Made by a program: the position numbers and the translations under genes. 64,000 nt of DNA from Planctomycetota bacterium (GTDB taxonomy: Bacteria > Planctomycetota > Planctomycetia > Pirellulales > Lacipirellulaceae): contig JAJDED010000025.1 of NCBI GenBank assembly GCA_029259915.1, positions 1 through 64,000 on the forward strand, given 5' to 3'. This document shows, piece by piece, positions 53,068 to 62,541 of the stretch. The notes under the pieces are model-generated. The model saw only the letters and a list, made by a program, of their open reading frames with translations. It had not been told where the DNA came from and did not search any database. The first letter of the stretch is position 1. Every line of letters begins with the position of its first letter.

Positions 53068-54231
53068 ATGTTCTTCCGACTGCTCCCTTGGGAGTATGCA
53101 ATCCGAAACCTTTTCCGTCGCCCGCTGCGAACGTGTTTGACGTTTGCGGGCCTGACGACCGTGATTGTATTAGTGTTCGTAGTTGTGGGGTTTATTCGTG
53201 GACTGGAGCGGTCACTTGCTGTGAGCGGCGACACACAGACAGCGATAATTTTCTCGTTGGGCATGGGCGAGAACCTCGAATACTCATCGATCCCCATGCG
53301 GACAAGCGATCTCGTTCCGGCCAGTGTCTCTGGAATACAGCAGCGGTTTGGCCAGAAGTACGTATCACCGGAATTGTATTTGGGCACGCAGGTCAGCGTC
53401 GGAAAATCTGAGCCCTCGATGGGGCTCGTCCGTGGAGTGACCCGATCGGCAACATTGGTCCGTCGTCAAGTTGAGATCGAAGTAGGCGGCTGGCCCAATG
53501 CTGGTGAAGTATTGATAGGTCGCATGGCCACTTCAAAACTCGGAGCGACCGAGGCTGAAATGAGCGTCGGCAAATCGATCTCATTTGAGGGCCAAGTGTG
53601 GCGTGTCAGTGGAGTGTTCTCGGCAGGTGGATCTGCATTTGAATCTGAAGCTTGGTGTCGTCTCGATGACTTGCAACAGGCGATGAAGCGACAAGACCTT
53701 AGTATCGTTGCTGTGACACTCGCCCCCGGGAGTGACTTCGCAGAACTTGATCTCTTCTGCAAAGAGCGGCTGGACCTCGAACTGCAAACTACACGAGAGA
53801 CCGACTACTACGCGTCACTGCAGAAGGACTATGGCCCCGTGCGCTGGCTGTCGTGGTTGGTCGTACTACTTGTTTCCGGGGCCGGCGTGTTTGCCGGATT
53901 AAACACGATGTACGGCTCCGTTTTAGGACGAATTCCGGAGCTCTCCATGCTACAGACCATCGGCTTTTTGCGACGTGCCGTCCTCGTGAGTCTGATCCAG
54001 GAGGGTGTTTTGATGGCAGCAGCGGCAAGCCTGTTGGCTGCGATGATTGCACTGGTTTTTGTGAACGGCGTTGCAGTGCGGTTCACGATGGGAGCGTTCT
54101 CGCTTCGCATCGACAGCATGGCTGTGTTGATCGGCTGCGGTGTTGGATTGTTGCTTGGACTGTTCGGCGCTATACCGCCTGCGATCCGAGCGTTACGAAT
54201 GCCCATCGTCGATGGGCTCAAAGCGGTATGA
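53068..54231 (+). CDS. FtsX/MacB-type ABC transporter permease 1
   Basis: A 387-residue permease with the FtsX-type layout: a first span ([20 protein letters not shown]), a periplasmic domain of about 220 residues, and three C-terminal spans ([20 protein letters not shown] first). The loop [19 protein letters not shown] is the conserved FtsX coupling segment. It ends [18 protein letters not shown]. It probably exports or extracts a substrate with the adaptor and ATPase of this cassette, as in MacAB/DevBCA systems. Substrate unknown. Confidence 0.9.
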   Translation: MFFRLLPWEYAIRNLFRRPLRTCLTFAGLTTVIVLVFVVVGFIRGLERSLAVSGDTQTAIIFSLGMGENLEYSSIPMRTSDLVPASVSGIQQRFGQKYVSPELYLGTQVSVGKSEPSMGLVRGVTRSATLVRRQVEIEVGGWPNAGEVLIGRMATSKLGATEAEMSVGKSISFEGQVWRVSGVFSAGGSAFESEAWCRLDDLQQAMKRQDLSIVAVTLAPGSDFAELDLFCKERLDLELQTTRETDYYASLQKDYGPVRWLSWLVVLLVSGAGVFAGLNTMYGSVLGRIPELSMLQTIGFLRRAVLVSLIQEGVLMAAAASLLAAMIALVFVNGVAVRFTMGAFSLRIDSMAVLIGCGVGLLLGLFGAIPPAIRALRMPIVDGLKAV

Positions 54232-54279
54232 AGCCAACCTCAGTCACTTGTCGTGACTGACTCAACAAAGGAGATGAAA

Positions 54280-54819
54280 ATGAAGAAATATGTTGCCCAT
54301 GTAATTTGTTTCGCACTGACGGGTCTACTGGTCGGATGCTCGCAGGAGGGAGCCACAACCTCGGCACCGGAGCAGGCGAACTCAACGTCCACCGTGAACG
54401 GCTCGAAGTTCCTGCTTACCGCCCAACCTGACGCAGCGGTGGACGTCATCAAAGTGCGCGAAGCTGCTAGCGACGGAGATGAAGTGGTCATCGTGGGGCG
54501 CATCGGTGGCAGTGAGAATCCGTGGATTGATGGTCGGGCGGCGTTCTCCATCGTCGATGGTTCGATCAAAGCGTGCAGCGATATCCCGGGCGACAATTGT
54601 CCTAAGCCGTGGGATTACTGTTGCGAGACTGCCCAGCTCCCGACTTCGACAGCACTCGTGAAAGTCGTCGATAAGCGCGGCGACATTGTCACAGTTGACG
54701 CCCGTGAGTTGCTGGGAGTCACAGAACTTTCCACTGTCATCGTTAAAGGAAAAGCCCAGCGTGACGAGGCAGGCAACCTCACAGTCCTCGCCAGCGGTGT
54801 GTACGTGAAGAAGAAATGA
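54280..54819 (+). CDS. Lipoprotein with conserved CPKPWDYCC motif
   Basis: A 179-residue lipoprotein starting MKKYVAHVICFALTGLLVGC at 54280, 6 bases after GGAG; the upstream frame starting at 54253 has no signal. Cys20 is the lipid site. The mature part resembles an OB-fold (VIVGRIGGSENPWIDG, VKVVDKRGDIVTVDARELL). It contains IPGDNCPKPWDYCCE, a three-Cys motif that could bind metal or sense redox. It sits between permease 1 and the adaptor, 49 and 8 bp away. Unknown function in the transport cassette. Confidence 0.8.
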   Translation: MKKYVAHVICFALTGLLVGCSQEGATTSAPEQANSTSTVNGSKFLLTAQPDAAVDVIKVREAASDGDEVVIVGRIGGSENPWIDGRAAFSIVDGSIKACSDIPGDNCPKPWDYCCETAQLPTSTALVKVVDKRGDIVTVDARELLGVTELSTVIVKGKAQRDEAGNLTVLASGVYVKKK

Positions 54820-54827
54820 AGTGAATC

Positions 54828-56447
54828 ATGAGCAACGACGTTGATCTGAGAGAGTTGGCTTACGACCGCGACGATCCGAGAGAAACGATGATCCGGCCTC
54901 GAAGGCATGTGTTCACTCGTTATGTGCTTCCGCTAGTGTTAATTTTCGGATTCCTTGCGCTGGTGGCTTGGGCGTCACGAGGCCTCATTTTTCCACCTAC
55001 GGCAGTAACTGTCGTCCCTGTTTTTTCGACGACGGCAGAAGTTCGCCAGGAAGGCACACCGCTGTTCAAAGCAGCGGGCTGGATTGAACCTCGACCAACT
55101 CCGGTGCGAGTCGCTGCCCTTGCGCCGGGAGTCGTTGAGAAGTTGTTGGTGGTGGAGGATCAACCAGTCACCGCGGGCGAGGCCGTAGCGCAACTAGTCA
55201 AAATAGATGCGAAACTCGTACATGACAGGAAACTTGCCGACCTCGAACTTCGCCGAGCGGAACTCGATGAAGCCAAGGCTTCACTCACAGCAGCGGAGGC
55301 GCGTTTTCGAGAACCAGTCCACCTTGAAGCCTCTCTTGGCGAAGCCGAAGCATTGTTTGCTAAGATCGAAACAGAATTGAAGCACCTGCCGTTTCAGATT
55401 CGCCGTGCGGAATCAGATTATGAAGCAGCGAAGAGAGTCTACAACGGAAAGCTATCTGTGAAGGACGTTGTCGCCGGAGTTGAGGTTGATGTCGCCAAGA
55501 GCAAGGCCGACGCTGCCAAAGCACTGCTAGACGGACTACGCAGTCGTTCCGAGTCACTCAAGAGCGAACAGGCTGCGCTTTCCCACCGTCGGGACGCACT
55601 TCAAACACAACTTGAGCTAAGGGTTGACGAGACAAGAGCAAGAGATCAAGCGAAGGCAAAAGTCAAAGCAGCAACCGCTCGCATCGCACAGGCTGGAGTT
55701 GTCGTCGCTGAAGCGAAGTTGCAGTTGGACCGGATGACGGTGGTCTCACCGATTGACGGTCGTGTCTTCCGTCTGATTGCGCACCCGGGCGCACGCCTGG
55801 GCAGCGACATGATGCAGATGACAGGGTATGACGGTAGTACGGTGGTCACACTTTACTGCCCTGACATGTTGCAGATCCGAGTCGATGTGCGTTTTGAGGA
55901 CATTCCAAAAGTTAGCCTCAAACAACCCGTTGAGATCGACAACCCGGTCCTATCGTCGCCCTTGAGAGGTTCAGTGCTCTTCATTAGCTCCGAAGCCGAC
56001 ATTCAGAAAAACACTCTGCAAGTCAAGGTGGAGATTCCTGATCCACCGCCCGTGTTCAAACCGGAAATGCTTGTGGATGTAACATTCCTCGCACCAAGGC
56101 AACCGGAACGCCCAACCGAGCCGACACAGGAAGTCAAGCTCTATGTCCTCCAACAACTCATCTGGCAGGGTAACAGTGGTTCGTTTGTTTGGCTGGCTGA
56201 TCAATCGGACGGGATTGCCCGCAAGACCGTAGTTGAGACCGGAGCTGTTGGCTCCAACGGCCTCGTCGAAATCACGAGGGGCTTGACCGTTTCCAGCCGA
56301 ATCATTTCTGGCGGAAGCGATAGCTTGCAGGACGGCGACCGGATCACGGTTACCAACGAGGATCCTTCGCTTGGCACGAGCAATGCACATCCGCAAAGCG
56401 GTTGGCCAGGCGCGCCGAACCGACTGCCCAATGGAGATAACCAGTAA
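54828..56447 (+). CDS. HlyD/MacA-type periplasmic adaptor
   Basis: A 539-residue membrane-fusion protein. One N-terminal span ([20 protein letters not shown]) precedes a barrel-lipoyl region ([20 protein letters not shown]). A long coiled-coil hairpin covers about residues 130-300, rich in Ala/Glu/Lys/Arg. The second lipoyl half follows ([20 protein letters not shown]), then beta-barrel domains to about 440. It bridges the inner-membrane permeases to an outer-membrane exit or periplasmic carrier. Its stop overlaps the ATPase start in TAATG. Confidence 0.92.
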   Translation: MSNDVDLRELAYDRDDPRETMIRPRRHVFTRYVLPLVLIFGFLALVAWASRGLIFPPTAVTVVPVFSTTAEVRQEGTPLFKAAGWIEPRPTPVRVAALAPGVVEKLLVVEDQPVTAGEAVAQLVKIDAKLVHDRKLADLELRRAELDEAKASLTAAEARFREPVHLEASLGEAEALFAKIETELKHLPFQIRRAESDYEAAKRVYNGKLSVKDVVAGVEVDVAKSKADAAKALLDGLRSRSESLKSEQAALSHRRDALQTQLELRVDETRARDQAKAKVKAATARIAQAGVVVAEAKLQLDRMTVVSPIDGRVFRLIAHPGARLGSDMMQMTGYDGSTVVTLYCPDMLQIRVDVRFEDIPKVSLKQPVEIDNPVLSSPLRGSVLFISSEADIQKNTLQVKVEIPDPPPVFKPEMLVDVTFLAPRQPERPTEPTQEVKLYVLQQLIWQGNSGSFVWLADQSDGIARKTVVETGAVGSNGLVEITRGLTVSSRIISGGSDSLQDGDRITVTNEDPSLGTSNAHPQSGWPGAPNRLPNGDNQ

Positions 56448-57175
56448 TGGCGCTCATCGAAATCAAGAATGTCACGAAGCGATACCATAAAGGTGACGAA
56501 ACGATTACACCGCTAGACGCCGTGTCGCTGAACATCCAACAAGGTGAATTTCTCTCGTTGATGGGAGCCAGTGGCACGGGCAAGTCCACGTTGTTGAATC
56601 TGATTGCGAGTATCGACAAACCCGACAGTGGCAGTATTGTGATCGACGGCATCGACATCACACGGCTTTCCCGCACCAACCTAGCGAATTGGAGAGCAGC
56701 CAATCTGGGCTATATCTTTCAGACGCACAATCTCGTCCCCGTGTTGACGGCGTTCGAAAATATCGAGCTACCCCTGATGCTGTTGCCATTGTCTCGCAAT
56801 GAACGTCGGAGACGTATTGAGGTTGCTTTGAAGGCCGTCGATCTGCTCGATCGAGTCGACCATTATCCACGTCAAATGTCGGGCGGGCAGGAGCAGAGAG
56901 TTGGCATCGCACGGGCCATCGTGGCTCATCCAAAAGTTGTAGTAGCCGACGAACCCACCGGTGATCTTGACCCCGACACATCTGATCAGATTCTCGGCTT
57001 GCTCAAGCGTCTGAACGAGCAACTGAATGTAACGTTGTTGATGGTGACCCATGATGCCAATGCCGCACAGATCGCTCACAAGCAGTTTCGACTCGATCAC
57101 GGAAAGCTAGTACAAACTGGCGGTGACGCCTTCGAGCCCACTATCATTTCCGATGCAGAGGAATCAGTTGGCTAG
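56447..57175 (+). CDS. LolD/MacB-type ABC ATPase
   Basis: A 242-residue ABC ATPase. Walker A is GASGTGKST, the signature is [13 protein letters not shown] and Walker B is [12 protein letters not shown]. The MacB/LolD hallmark sequence [20 protein letters not shown] is also present. It should energise both FtsX-type permeases. ATG overlaps the adaptor stop. The C-terminal tail beyond about residue 220 is slightly longer than LolD and acidic. Confidence 0.95.
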   Translation: MALIEIKNVTKRYHKGDETITPLDAVSLNIQQGEFLSLMGASGTGKSTLLNLIASIDKPDSGSIVIDGIDITRLSRTNLANWRAANLGYIFQTHNLVPVLTAFENIELPLMLLPLSRNERRRRIEVALKAVDLLDRVDHYPRQMSGGQEQRVGIARAIVAHPKVVVADEPTGDLDPDTSDQILGLLKRLNEQLNVTLLMVTHDANAAQIAHKQFRLDHGKLVQTGGDAFEPTIISDAEESVG

Positions 57176-57193
57176 AAACCACGTTTCCGAATC

Positions 57194-58336
57194 ATGTTCA
57201 AGTTCCTTCCTTACACTTTGAAAACACTTTGGCGTCATCGCTCACGAACGATCCTGACCGTGAGTGGTTCCGCCGTAGCGTTATTCGTGTTCTGTTTTAT
57301 CGGAGCTGTGCAGGAAGGCATGAACGACCTTCAGCGACGGCAAGCGGCCAAGGGGTCGCTGATCGCTTTTCAAGCAAACAAGTTTTGCCCCGCCACAAGT
57401 CATCTGCCGCAGGACTACGACCGACAGATCGCTCGGCTGGAGGGCGTACGTGAAGTGTTACCGGTGCAGGTCTTCACAAACAACTGCCGAGCGAGCCTCG
57501 ATGTAGTTGTCTTCTACGGCGTTCCACCGCAGAAACTACGCAAGGCCCGCGACTTTGAACTCGTGTCAGGCAACTGGCCTGAATTCGAACAACATCAGGA
57601 CGCCGCTGTGGTTGGCCGCGCCGTCGCGCGCCGTCGTGGCATCACTGTTGGCGATAAGTTCTCTATCGGCGACCTGAGCGTGAACGTCGCAGGGATTTAC
57701 AGGAGCGAAGATCCTGCTGAGGAGAACTACATCTATTCACATCTTGAATTTCTGCAACGAGGGAAAGGCATGAACCGGGTGGGTACGGTGACACAGTTGG
57801 AAGTGCTGCTCAATGAAGGCGTGGATCCCGTCGACAAATGCACACAGATCGACGACCTATTTCGGGGGGGGCCGGTTGAAACCAACACTCGGCCAAAAGG
57901 CGTCTTTCAAGCGAAGAGCCTGGGTGATCTGACTCAGCTGATCGGCATGGCCCACTATCTTGGCTACGCCTGCGTTGGCCTCGTGCTGGCACTCGTTGCA
58001 ACCACGACTGTCATGTCCGTTGAAGACCGCATCAAAGAACACGCTGTCCTGCAAACCATTGGCTTCACTGGGCCGAGAGTTTTCCGACTCGTGATGGCCG
58101 AGAGCGTTCTGCTTAGCATTGCAGGTGGTACCATTGGAGTTGGATTCGCCGTGCTGGTGTTAAAAGTCACCAGCCTCTCAGTCGGTGCTGAGGCCGTCAC
58201 AATTGCCTTTACGCCATCGTTCCGGCTGGCAATCACCGGCCTGATCGTATCAGCAATTGCGGGGACACTGGCTGGAATCGCGCCTGCCATCCATGCTGCT
58301 CGAACGGAGATTGTCCCAGCGCTTCGGCAGGCATAG
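57194..58336 (+). CDS. FtsX/MacB-type ABC transporter permease 2
   Basis: A 380-residue permease with the same topology as permease 1: an N-terminal span ([20 protein letters not shown]), a periplasmic domain with two Cys ([15 protein letters not shown]), then three C-terminal spans ([20 protein letters not shown] first). [20 protein letters not shown] is the coupling loop. It is the last gene of the cassette. Its final codons and TAG run into the antisense of the integrase remnant, so the present 3' end may have been set by the insertion junction. Confidence 0.9.
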   Translation: MFKFLPYTLKTLWRHRSRTILTVSGSAVALFVFCFIGAVQEGMNDLQRRQAAKGSLIAFQANKFCPATSHLPQDYDRQIARLEGVREVLPVQVFTNNCRASLDVVVFYGVPPQKLRKARDFELVSGNWPEFEQHQDAAVVGRAVARRRGITVGDKFSIGDLSVNVAGIYRSEDPAEENYIYSHLEFLQRGKGMNRVGTVTQLEVLLNEGVDPVDKCTQIDDLFRGGPVETNTRPKGVFQAKSLGDLTQLIGMAHYLGYACVGLVLALVATTTVMSVEDRIKEHAVLQTIGFTGPRVFRLVMAESVLLSIAGGTIGVGFAVLVLKVTSLSVGAEAVTIAFTPSFRLAITGLIVSAIAGTLAGIAPAIHAARTEIVPALRQA

Positions 58337-58540
58337 CTCGTTGATGGTAAGACGTTTGGCAGAATCTTCCCCAGAGACCGGGATGGGATCTGAGGCCATC
58401 AGCCGGGCAATGTGCTGGCGATACTTTTCGCGGCTCTCTGGGCTGTTGTACTTGCCCAGATAAATGCGATGCCCGTGAATCTCGATCAGCGCCTGACCGA
58501 TCGATCGATGGAGACGATACTTGGGTACATGAACGGACAT
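58334..58540 (-). pseudogene. Truncated integrase, N-terminal remnant
   Basis: From ATG 58540, with AAGGAG 9 bases upstream, the frame reads MSVHVPKYRLHRSIGQALIE and later IYLGKYNSPESREKYRQHIA, then RLTINEL. This matches the arm-binding N-terminus of planctomycete tyrosine integrases as recalled. After about 69 residues the homology stops where the ABC cassette begins; the catalytic domain (R-H-R-Y) is absent. It lies about 130 bp from the tRNA-Val 3' end. This is the broken integrase of the putative island. Confidence 0.7.
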
Positions 58541-58666
58541 AGCAGACAGCTCCTTCTCGCGGTTAAGGAGAATCGGGTAGTACTACCCGATTCATCGCGA
58601 AATAGCTGCCGCACTGCCGACCATCGGCAGGTATCCCAAAGTATTGGTTCGGCAAGACTTAGGTTT

Positions 58667-58689
58667 AGTGGGCGATACAAGACTCGAAC
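58667..58689 (+). repeat. Right attachment-site candidate in tRNA-Val
   Basis: Second copy of the 23-bp sequence at 35170-35192, here forming the 3' end of the intact tRNA-Val. Direct orientation, 23.5 kb from the first copy. Confidence 0.75.
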
Positions 58690-58742
58690 TTGTGACCCCT
58701 AGCTTGTCGAGCTAGTGCTCTAACCAACTGAGCTAATCGCCC
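58669..58742 (-). tRNA. tRNA-Val (anticodon GAC)
   Basis: Complete cloverleaf on the minus strand. The acceptor GGGCGAT pairs with ATCGCCC, discriminator A. The anticodon stem is CTAGC/GCTAG with loop TCGACAA (anticodon GAC). CCA is not encoded. Its 3' 21 bases recur at the left end of the putative island. Confidence 0.96.
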
Positions 58743-59166
58743 CGGTGTTCGGCTTCCGACGGGTGGGTTGATTCTCGAAGTGGGAGAAAAAACCTGCCCG
58801 GCGAATTTGCCGCAGAATGCGAGAGTTTACCATTCTCTCCCGCATTGTGGTAGTGCCGAGCGCGGGCCATTTTCCTCTTCGGGTCCTGTTTTTCAGGGTT
58901 TCAAAGCCAGGTAAAAGTACTGGGGCGGGTGTTGGCAATTTGGCCGACCGCAGCTAGCAGTTTCCATCCCTAGGCCCAACCATCGAGGATCGGGTGCGGG
59001 AATCCTGCTTGCCAATATAGGCCTTCTTCGCTCTATTCAGCACTAGTGCTTTGACAGTATCTGAAAAAGAGCTTGTGACAAAGCACTCAGCTGTCCTCGG
59101 TAGGTCCGTTTTTTGTCGGGCCATTATTCAAACAAGGACTAGTTTCTTACCGGGTGGGCATGATCT
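58743..59166. other. Intergenic region upstream of the small ORF, 424 bp
   Basis: Contains two modest inverted repeats: GAGAGTTTACCATTCTCTC near 58829-58847 and TGCTTTG/CAAAGCA near 59047-59084. No convincing gene was recognised. Confidence 0.35.
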
Positions 59167-59343
59167 ATGAAAATTGGCAGGCAGGAAGTGATCGCTTTGA
59201 GCGAACTGGCCGTTTTCCTCGCCGCATGGATGGTCGCCATCCTTGCCACGATGGACGACTACCACGGACGCGTCGATCCAAAAGCTGGTACCGACATCGC
59301 CGCCACAAGCAGTTTTTCAAACTTTGACAGTGAATTGGAATAA
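59167..59343 (+). CDS. Small putative single-span membrane protein
   Basis: A 58-residue frame from ATG 59167: MKIGRQEVIALSELAVFLAA, then a hydrophobic segment WMVAILATM and a polar tail ending LE. It has protein-like codon choice and one plausible span, but no strong ribosome site and no recognised family. Convergent with der. Confidence 0.4.
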   Translation: MKIGRQEVIALSELAVFLAAWMVAILATMDDYHGRVDPKAGTDIAATSSFSNFDSELE

Positions 59344-59391
59344 CGGGGAGTTGGAATAACAGGCAGCGCGTGGTGTGCATCCTAATCGGCG

Positions 59392-60768
59392 CTACTCGCT
59401 CTGCGCAGCTTTGGTAGTGTTTGCCGTTATCTCATCGCGATCGTCGCTCTGTTGGCGTTTGCGCAGATAAAGCTTGATCGGCACTTCTTCAAAATGAAGC
59501 TGGTCGCGTACTGACCCCAACACGTAACGCTGGTAGGGCCGGGAGAGAGCCGCGGGATCGTTGCAAAACAACACTAACGTGGGCGGCTGAATTCCAACCT
59601 GCGTGCCGTAGTAAATTTTGGGGCGACGGTTCTTATGCAGCGGTGGGGGCGTCTGGCGGATGGCATCGCGGAGCAAACGATTGAGCGGGCCAGTCGCTAC
59701 ACGCTGCCGAGATTGCTTAAACAGCATTTGGCCATGGTTGAGCAACGCCTTCACGTTTTTGCCCTTCTCGCCAGTGATAAACGCGATCGGCGCAAAACGC
59801 ATCGTCCGAAAAGTATCGTGCAGGTAGCGGACCCATTTTTCCGTCGGCATCGATTTGGCCATCAAGTCCCACTTGTTGACGACCAAAATACACGGCTTGT
59901 ATTGCTGGCCGATATAATCGCAAAGCTGTTTGTCGACTTTGCTAAGTCGTTGCGAAGCATCGAGAAACAAAAACACCACGTCCGCCCGACGAATGCTCCT
60001 TTGCGCGCGATGGGTACCATAAAAATCGATAGCCGCCCCGCGGCTCTGCGGACGACGCAGCCCGGGCGTGTCGATCGCGATGAACGATTTGCCATCGAGC
60101 TCGAACCGCACGTCCACACTGTCGCGCGTGGTGCCCGGTATTTCGCTCACGATCATCCGCTCGGCCTGAGCCATGGTATTCACAAAGGTGCTCTTGCCGA
60201 CATTGCGTCGACCGACGATCGCAACTTTCATCTCCGGCTCGGCATCGGAAGTGTCTTCGTCCTGATCGGCGGGAGGCAGTCGTTCGAGCACAAGATTGAG
60301 CAGCATGCCCCGATTTCGGTTTTGTTTGGTGCTGACGGGGATGATTTTCCCACGCCCCAGCCGATAGAAATCGGCGGCCTGATCGTCGAATTTTTTGTCG
60401 TCCGACTTGTTCGCCACACAAATCACCGGCACGTCGACATGGCGAAGCCGACGGGCAACCTCTTCGTCCAACGGCAGGAGCCCTTCGCGTGTGTCGACGA
60501 CAAAAAGAATAATTGACGCGGAATCAATGGCAACTTGGATCTGCTCCTCGATGTGCTGGGTAAGATTGTCCTCGTCGCGAATGCCGATGCCGCCTGTGTC
60601 GACCAGCTCGAAAAAACGATCCTCGTAGGCCATCAGATAATCGAGCCGATCGCGCGTCACTCCCGGGCGATCTTCGACAATCGCCAAGCGCAGCCCGGCA
60701 AGCCAATTGAGCAAGCTGCTCTTACCCACATTGGGGCGACCAACAATTACAACCTGAGGCACGGCCAT
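59392..60768 (-). CDS. der: Ribosome biogenesis GTPase Der (EngA)
   Basis: A 458-residue cytosolic double GTPase for 50S subunit maturation. The first G domain has GRPNVGKSS (G1), DTGGIG (G3) and NKSD (G4). The second has GRRNVGKST, DTPGLRRPQS and NKWD. The C-terminal KH-like domain follows (KIYYGTQVGIQPPTLVLFCN). The start MAVPQVVIVGRP at 60768 is the second of two Met codons. Single-copy housekeeping gene; both domains are complete. Confidence 0.97.
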   Translation of the reverse strand: MAVPQVVIVGRPNVGKSSLLNWLAGLRLAIVEDRPGVTRDRLDYLMAYEDRFFELVDTGGIGIRDEDNLTQHIEEQIQVAIDSASIILFVVDTREGLLPLDEEVARRLRHVDVPVICVANKSDDKKFDDQAADFYRLGRGKIIPVSTKQNRNRGMLLNLVLERLPPADQDEDTSDAEPEMKVAIVGRRNVGKSTFVNTMAQAERMIVSEIPGTTRDSVDVRFELDGKSFIAIDTPGLRRPQSRGAAIDFYGTHRAQRSIRRADVVFLFLDASQRLSKVDKQLCDYIGQQYKPCILVVNKWDLMAKSMPTEKWVRYLHDTFRTMRFAPIAFITGEKGKNVKALLNHGQMLFKQSRQRVATGPLNRLLRDAIRQTPPPLHKNRRPKIYYGTQVGIQPPTLVLFCNDPAALSRPYQRYVLGSVRDQLHFEEVPIKLYLRKRQQSDDRDEITANTTKAAQSE

Positions 60769-61093
60769 CAAGCACTCCTAAAGCAATAAGCGATAATCAC
60801 AGAACCCTCTATGATAATCGAGCGGCGCGGTCGTTGATAGTTACCAACTTCACACTTCTCGCGAACTCTGGGCCACCAAGCCCTTCCGTCCCCGAGGACA
60901 ATCCGTACACTGAAGTTCCTCCAATGCAAGGTGGCACCCTTGTGCTGAGCGTTTGCCGTTTCCGCAGCCGTTTTCTTGAAGAAACGCAGGCAAACGAATC
61001 GTTGGTGGCGTAGTCCTCAGTTAAACGCACCCTGCTAACCTTTGGTTCGCCCAGCAATTCAAAAATAGGCAAATCCGCACATCAGTCGCACCT
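60769..61093. other. Intergenic region, 325 bp, between der and the uracil-DNA glycosylase gene
   Basis: Divergent promoter region. Short frames here are not protein-like. No hairpin or repeat was noticed. Confidence 0.35.
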
Positions 61094-61885
61094 ATGCAAG
61101 ACCAGCAAGCAGAAAAAATCGAGCGGGCAGCATTGCAAGCTTTGGAAAGCCTTGCAGCGGCGGGCGTACAGCAATTGCCAAAACCTTCGCCAGCCGCCTT
61201 GCGTTCGGTAAGCCGTCTTGCATCGCAATCCAGCGAAGCTGTGCCAATAGCTTCCGAGTCTGCAAACGAGCAGAAAGAGTTAGATTCTCCCATGGCCGAA
61301 CTAAACGAAACCGAAATTTCCGCCGCCCCGTCACTCGATGTGTTGCGCGACGAAGTCGCCCAATGCACGCTCTGCCAAGAGCTTGCATCCACCAGAGAGC
61401 AAACGGTGTTTGGCGTTGGGAATCCCCAGGCGCGGCTCTGTTTTTTAGGGGAGGCTCCAGGAGCGGAAGAAGACCGCCAGGGGGAGCCGTTCGTCGGCCG
61501 CGCGGGAAAGTTGCTCAACAAAATTCTCGAAGCTTGCGGACTGCAGCGCGAAGACGTTTACATCCTCAACGTGCTCAAATGCCGCCCCCCCGGCAATCGA
61601 AACCCAACTCCCGAGGAGTCGAAAAATTGCCGCCGTTTTTTCGATCGTCAAATCGAGTTGATCAATCCCGAATACATCTGCTGCCTGGGAGCCGTCGCCG
61701 CGCAAAACTTGTTAGCCACCACCGAAGCCATTGGCCGCCTGCGGGGAAAAGTCCACCAGTACCGCGGCGTGAAAGTCGTTTGCACCTATCACCCGGCCTA
61801 TCTACTGCGCAACCCTTCAGCCAAACGCCACACCTGGGACGACATGAAGCTACTAATGCGCGAAATGGGCACGCCGATCGAGTGA
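61094..61885 (+). CDS. Family 4 uracil-DNA glycosylase
   Basis: A 263-residue DNA repair enzyme removing uracil from DNA. An Ala/Glu-rich N-terminal extension (residues 1-85) precedes the catalytic domain. [20 protein letters not shown] starts the domain with two of the four Fe-S-ligand cysteines; the active-site motif is [35 protein letters not shown] carries a further Fe-S-region Cys and [12 protein letters not shown] is the family's second catalytic motif. The long N-terminus is common in planctomycete homologues as far as recalled. Confidence 0.93.
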   Translation: MQDQQAEKIERAALQALESLAAAGVQQLPKPSPAALRSVSRLASQSSEAVPIASESANEQKELDSPMAELNETEISAAPSLDVLRDEVAQCTLCQELASTREQTVFGVGNPQARLCFLGEAPGAEEDRQGEPFVGRAGKLLNKILEACGLQREDVYILNVLKCRPPGNRNPTPEESKNCRRFFDRQIELINPEYICCLGAVAAQNLLATTEAIGRLRGKVHQYRGVKVVCTYHPAYLLRNPSAKRHTWDDMKLLMREMGTPIE

Positions 61886-61959
61886 GCGCTGCAGCGTAAG
61901 AAGAGTCAGGGCTGCGAAGCCTCGAAGCTGGGCGTTTCAGAGTTGGCGTTCCCCAACTC

Positions 61960-62181
61960 CTATCCCACGAGCCGGGCGTGGGCGATTTCTTTGGGAGAGA
62001 TAGGTCGCACCTGGTCGGTCCTGAGCGAGACGACGGCCAACGTCTCGCCTTCCAATGTCACAAATTCAACCTCAAAGCCCGCATTCCCATGCACAAGCAC
62101 GACCGTCCCCAGATCGCCCTCGCTCAACCCGTGTTCTGGCAGGTCGATCATCAACACGATGCTATCTAGTTCCTTGATCAC
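61960..62181 (-). CDS. DUF4926-domain small protein
   Basis: A 73-residue protein beginning MIKELDSIVLMIDLPEHGLS and containing LGTVVLVHGNAGFEVEFVTL, the compact SH3-like DUF4926 pattern. It lies 10 bp downstream of the DUF6883 gene on the same strand. DUF4926 and DUF6883 genes are often neighbours; an immunity or antitoxin-like role has been suggested by context only. Confidence 0.85.
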   Translation of the reverse strand: MIKELDSIVLMIDLPEHGLSEGDLGTVVLVHGNAGFEVEFVTLEGETLAVVSLRTDQVRPISPKEIAHARLVG

Positions 62182-62191
62182 AATCTCGCTC

Positions 62192-62539
62192 CTAATCGCT
62201 ATAGGATTTAATGGGATAGGCAGTCACAAAACGGGGGAAATCCTCTTCCGATCGGATAAACCACACAGTGCGAACCTCAGGTGAGCGGCCATCCGGCATC
62301 TCTATTATACCCTCAAGAACGTAACGTGTCCCGAAGGGAGAAGGTTCCTCCTTAGAGATTTCGTACTCCAGAGCATGCTGGCGTACAAGACCCTCGAAGT
62401 CCTGCCAGTTATCTTGAGACAGACCAAATTGCGAGAAGAACTTGGCTTTATGTTGCCCATCTCTGTGGCTGGTCGACAGTAAATAATCAATGAGCTTTTC
62501 TCGGGGGACAATCGCGTGTATTGCATTGGGAATTTTCAT
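62192..62539 (-). CDS. DUF6883-domain protein
   Basis: A 115-residue protein: MKIPNAIHAIVPREKLIDYL at the start, SHRDGQHKAKFFSQFGLSQD in the centre and VRTVWFIRSEEDFPRFVTAY near the end match DUF6883 as recalled. It begins 2 bases after the K+ channel stop and is followed by the DUF4926 gene, so the three could be co-transcribed. Unknown function. Confidence 0.85.
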   Translation of the reverse strand: MKIPNAIHAIVPREKLIDYLLSTSHRDGQHKAKFFSQFGLSQDNWQDFEGLVRQHALEYEISKEEPSPFGTRYVLEGIIEMPDGRSPEVRTVWFIRSEEDFPRFVTAYPIKSYSD

Positions 62540-62541
62540 AG

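Larger units (their letters stand above)
35170..58689. mobile_element. Putative tRNA-Val genomic island carrying NXR-like operon and ABC cassette
   Basis: The 23.5-kb segment lies between two direct 23-bp repeats matching the tRNA-Val(GAC) 3' end. The intact tRNA is at the right edge and a truncated integrase lies about 130 bp inside it, reading away from the tRNA. This is the classical layout for tyrosine-integrase islands. Contents: a nitrite oxidoreductase-like operon, an RDD-MoxR membrane locus, a DUF6717 fragment and an ABC efflux cassette. Because the integrase is broken and the cargo diverse, it may be a composite built by several events, or the left repeat may come from a separate insertion. 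Confidence 0.5.

Noticed and set aside
59635-60516. Plus-strand frame of 293 codons opposite der
   Set aside because: Antisense to the GTPase, whose motifs are complete; His/Arg-rich shadow.
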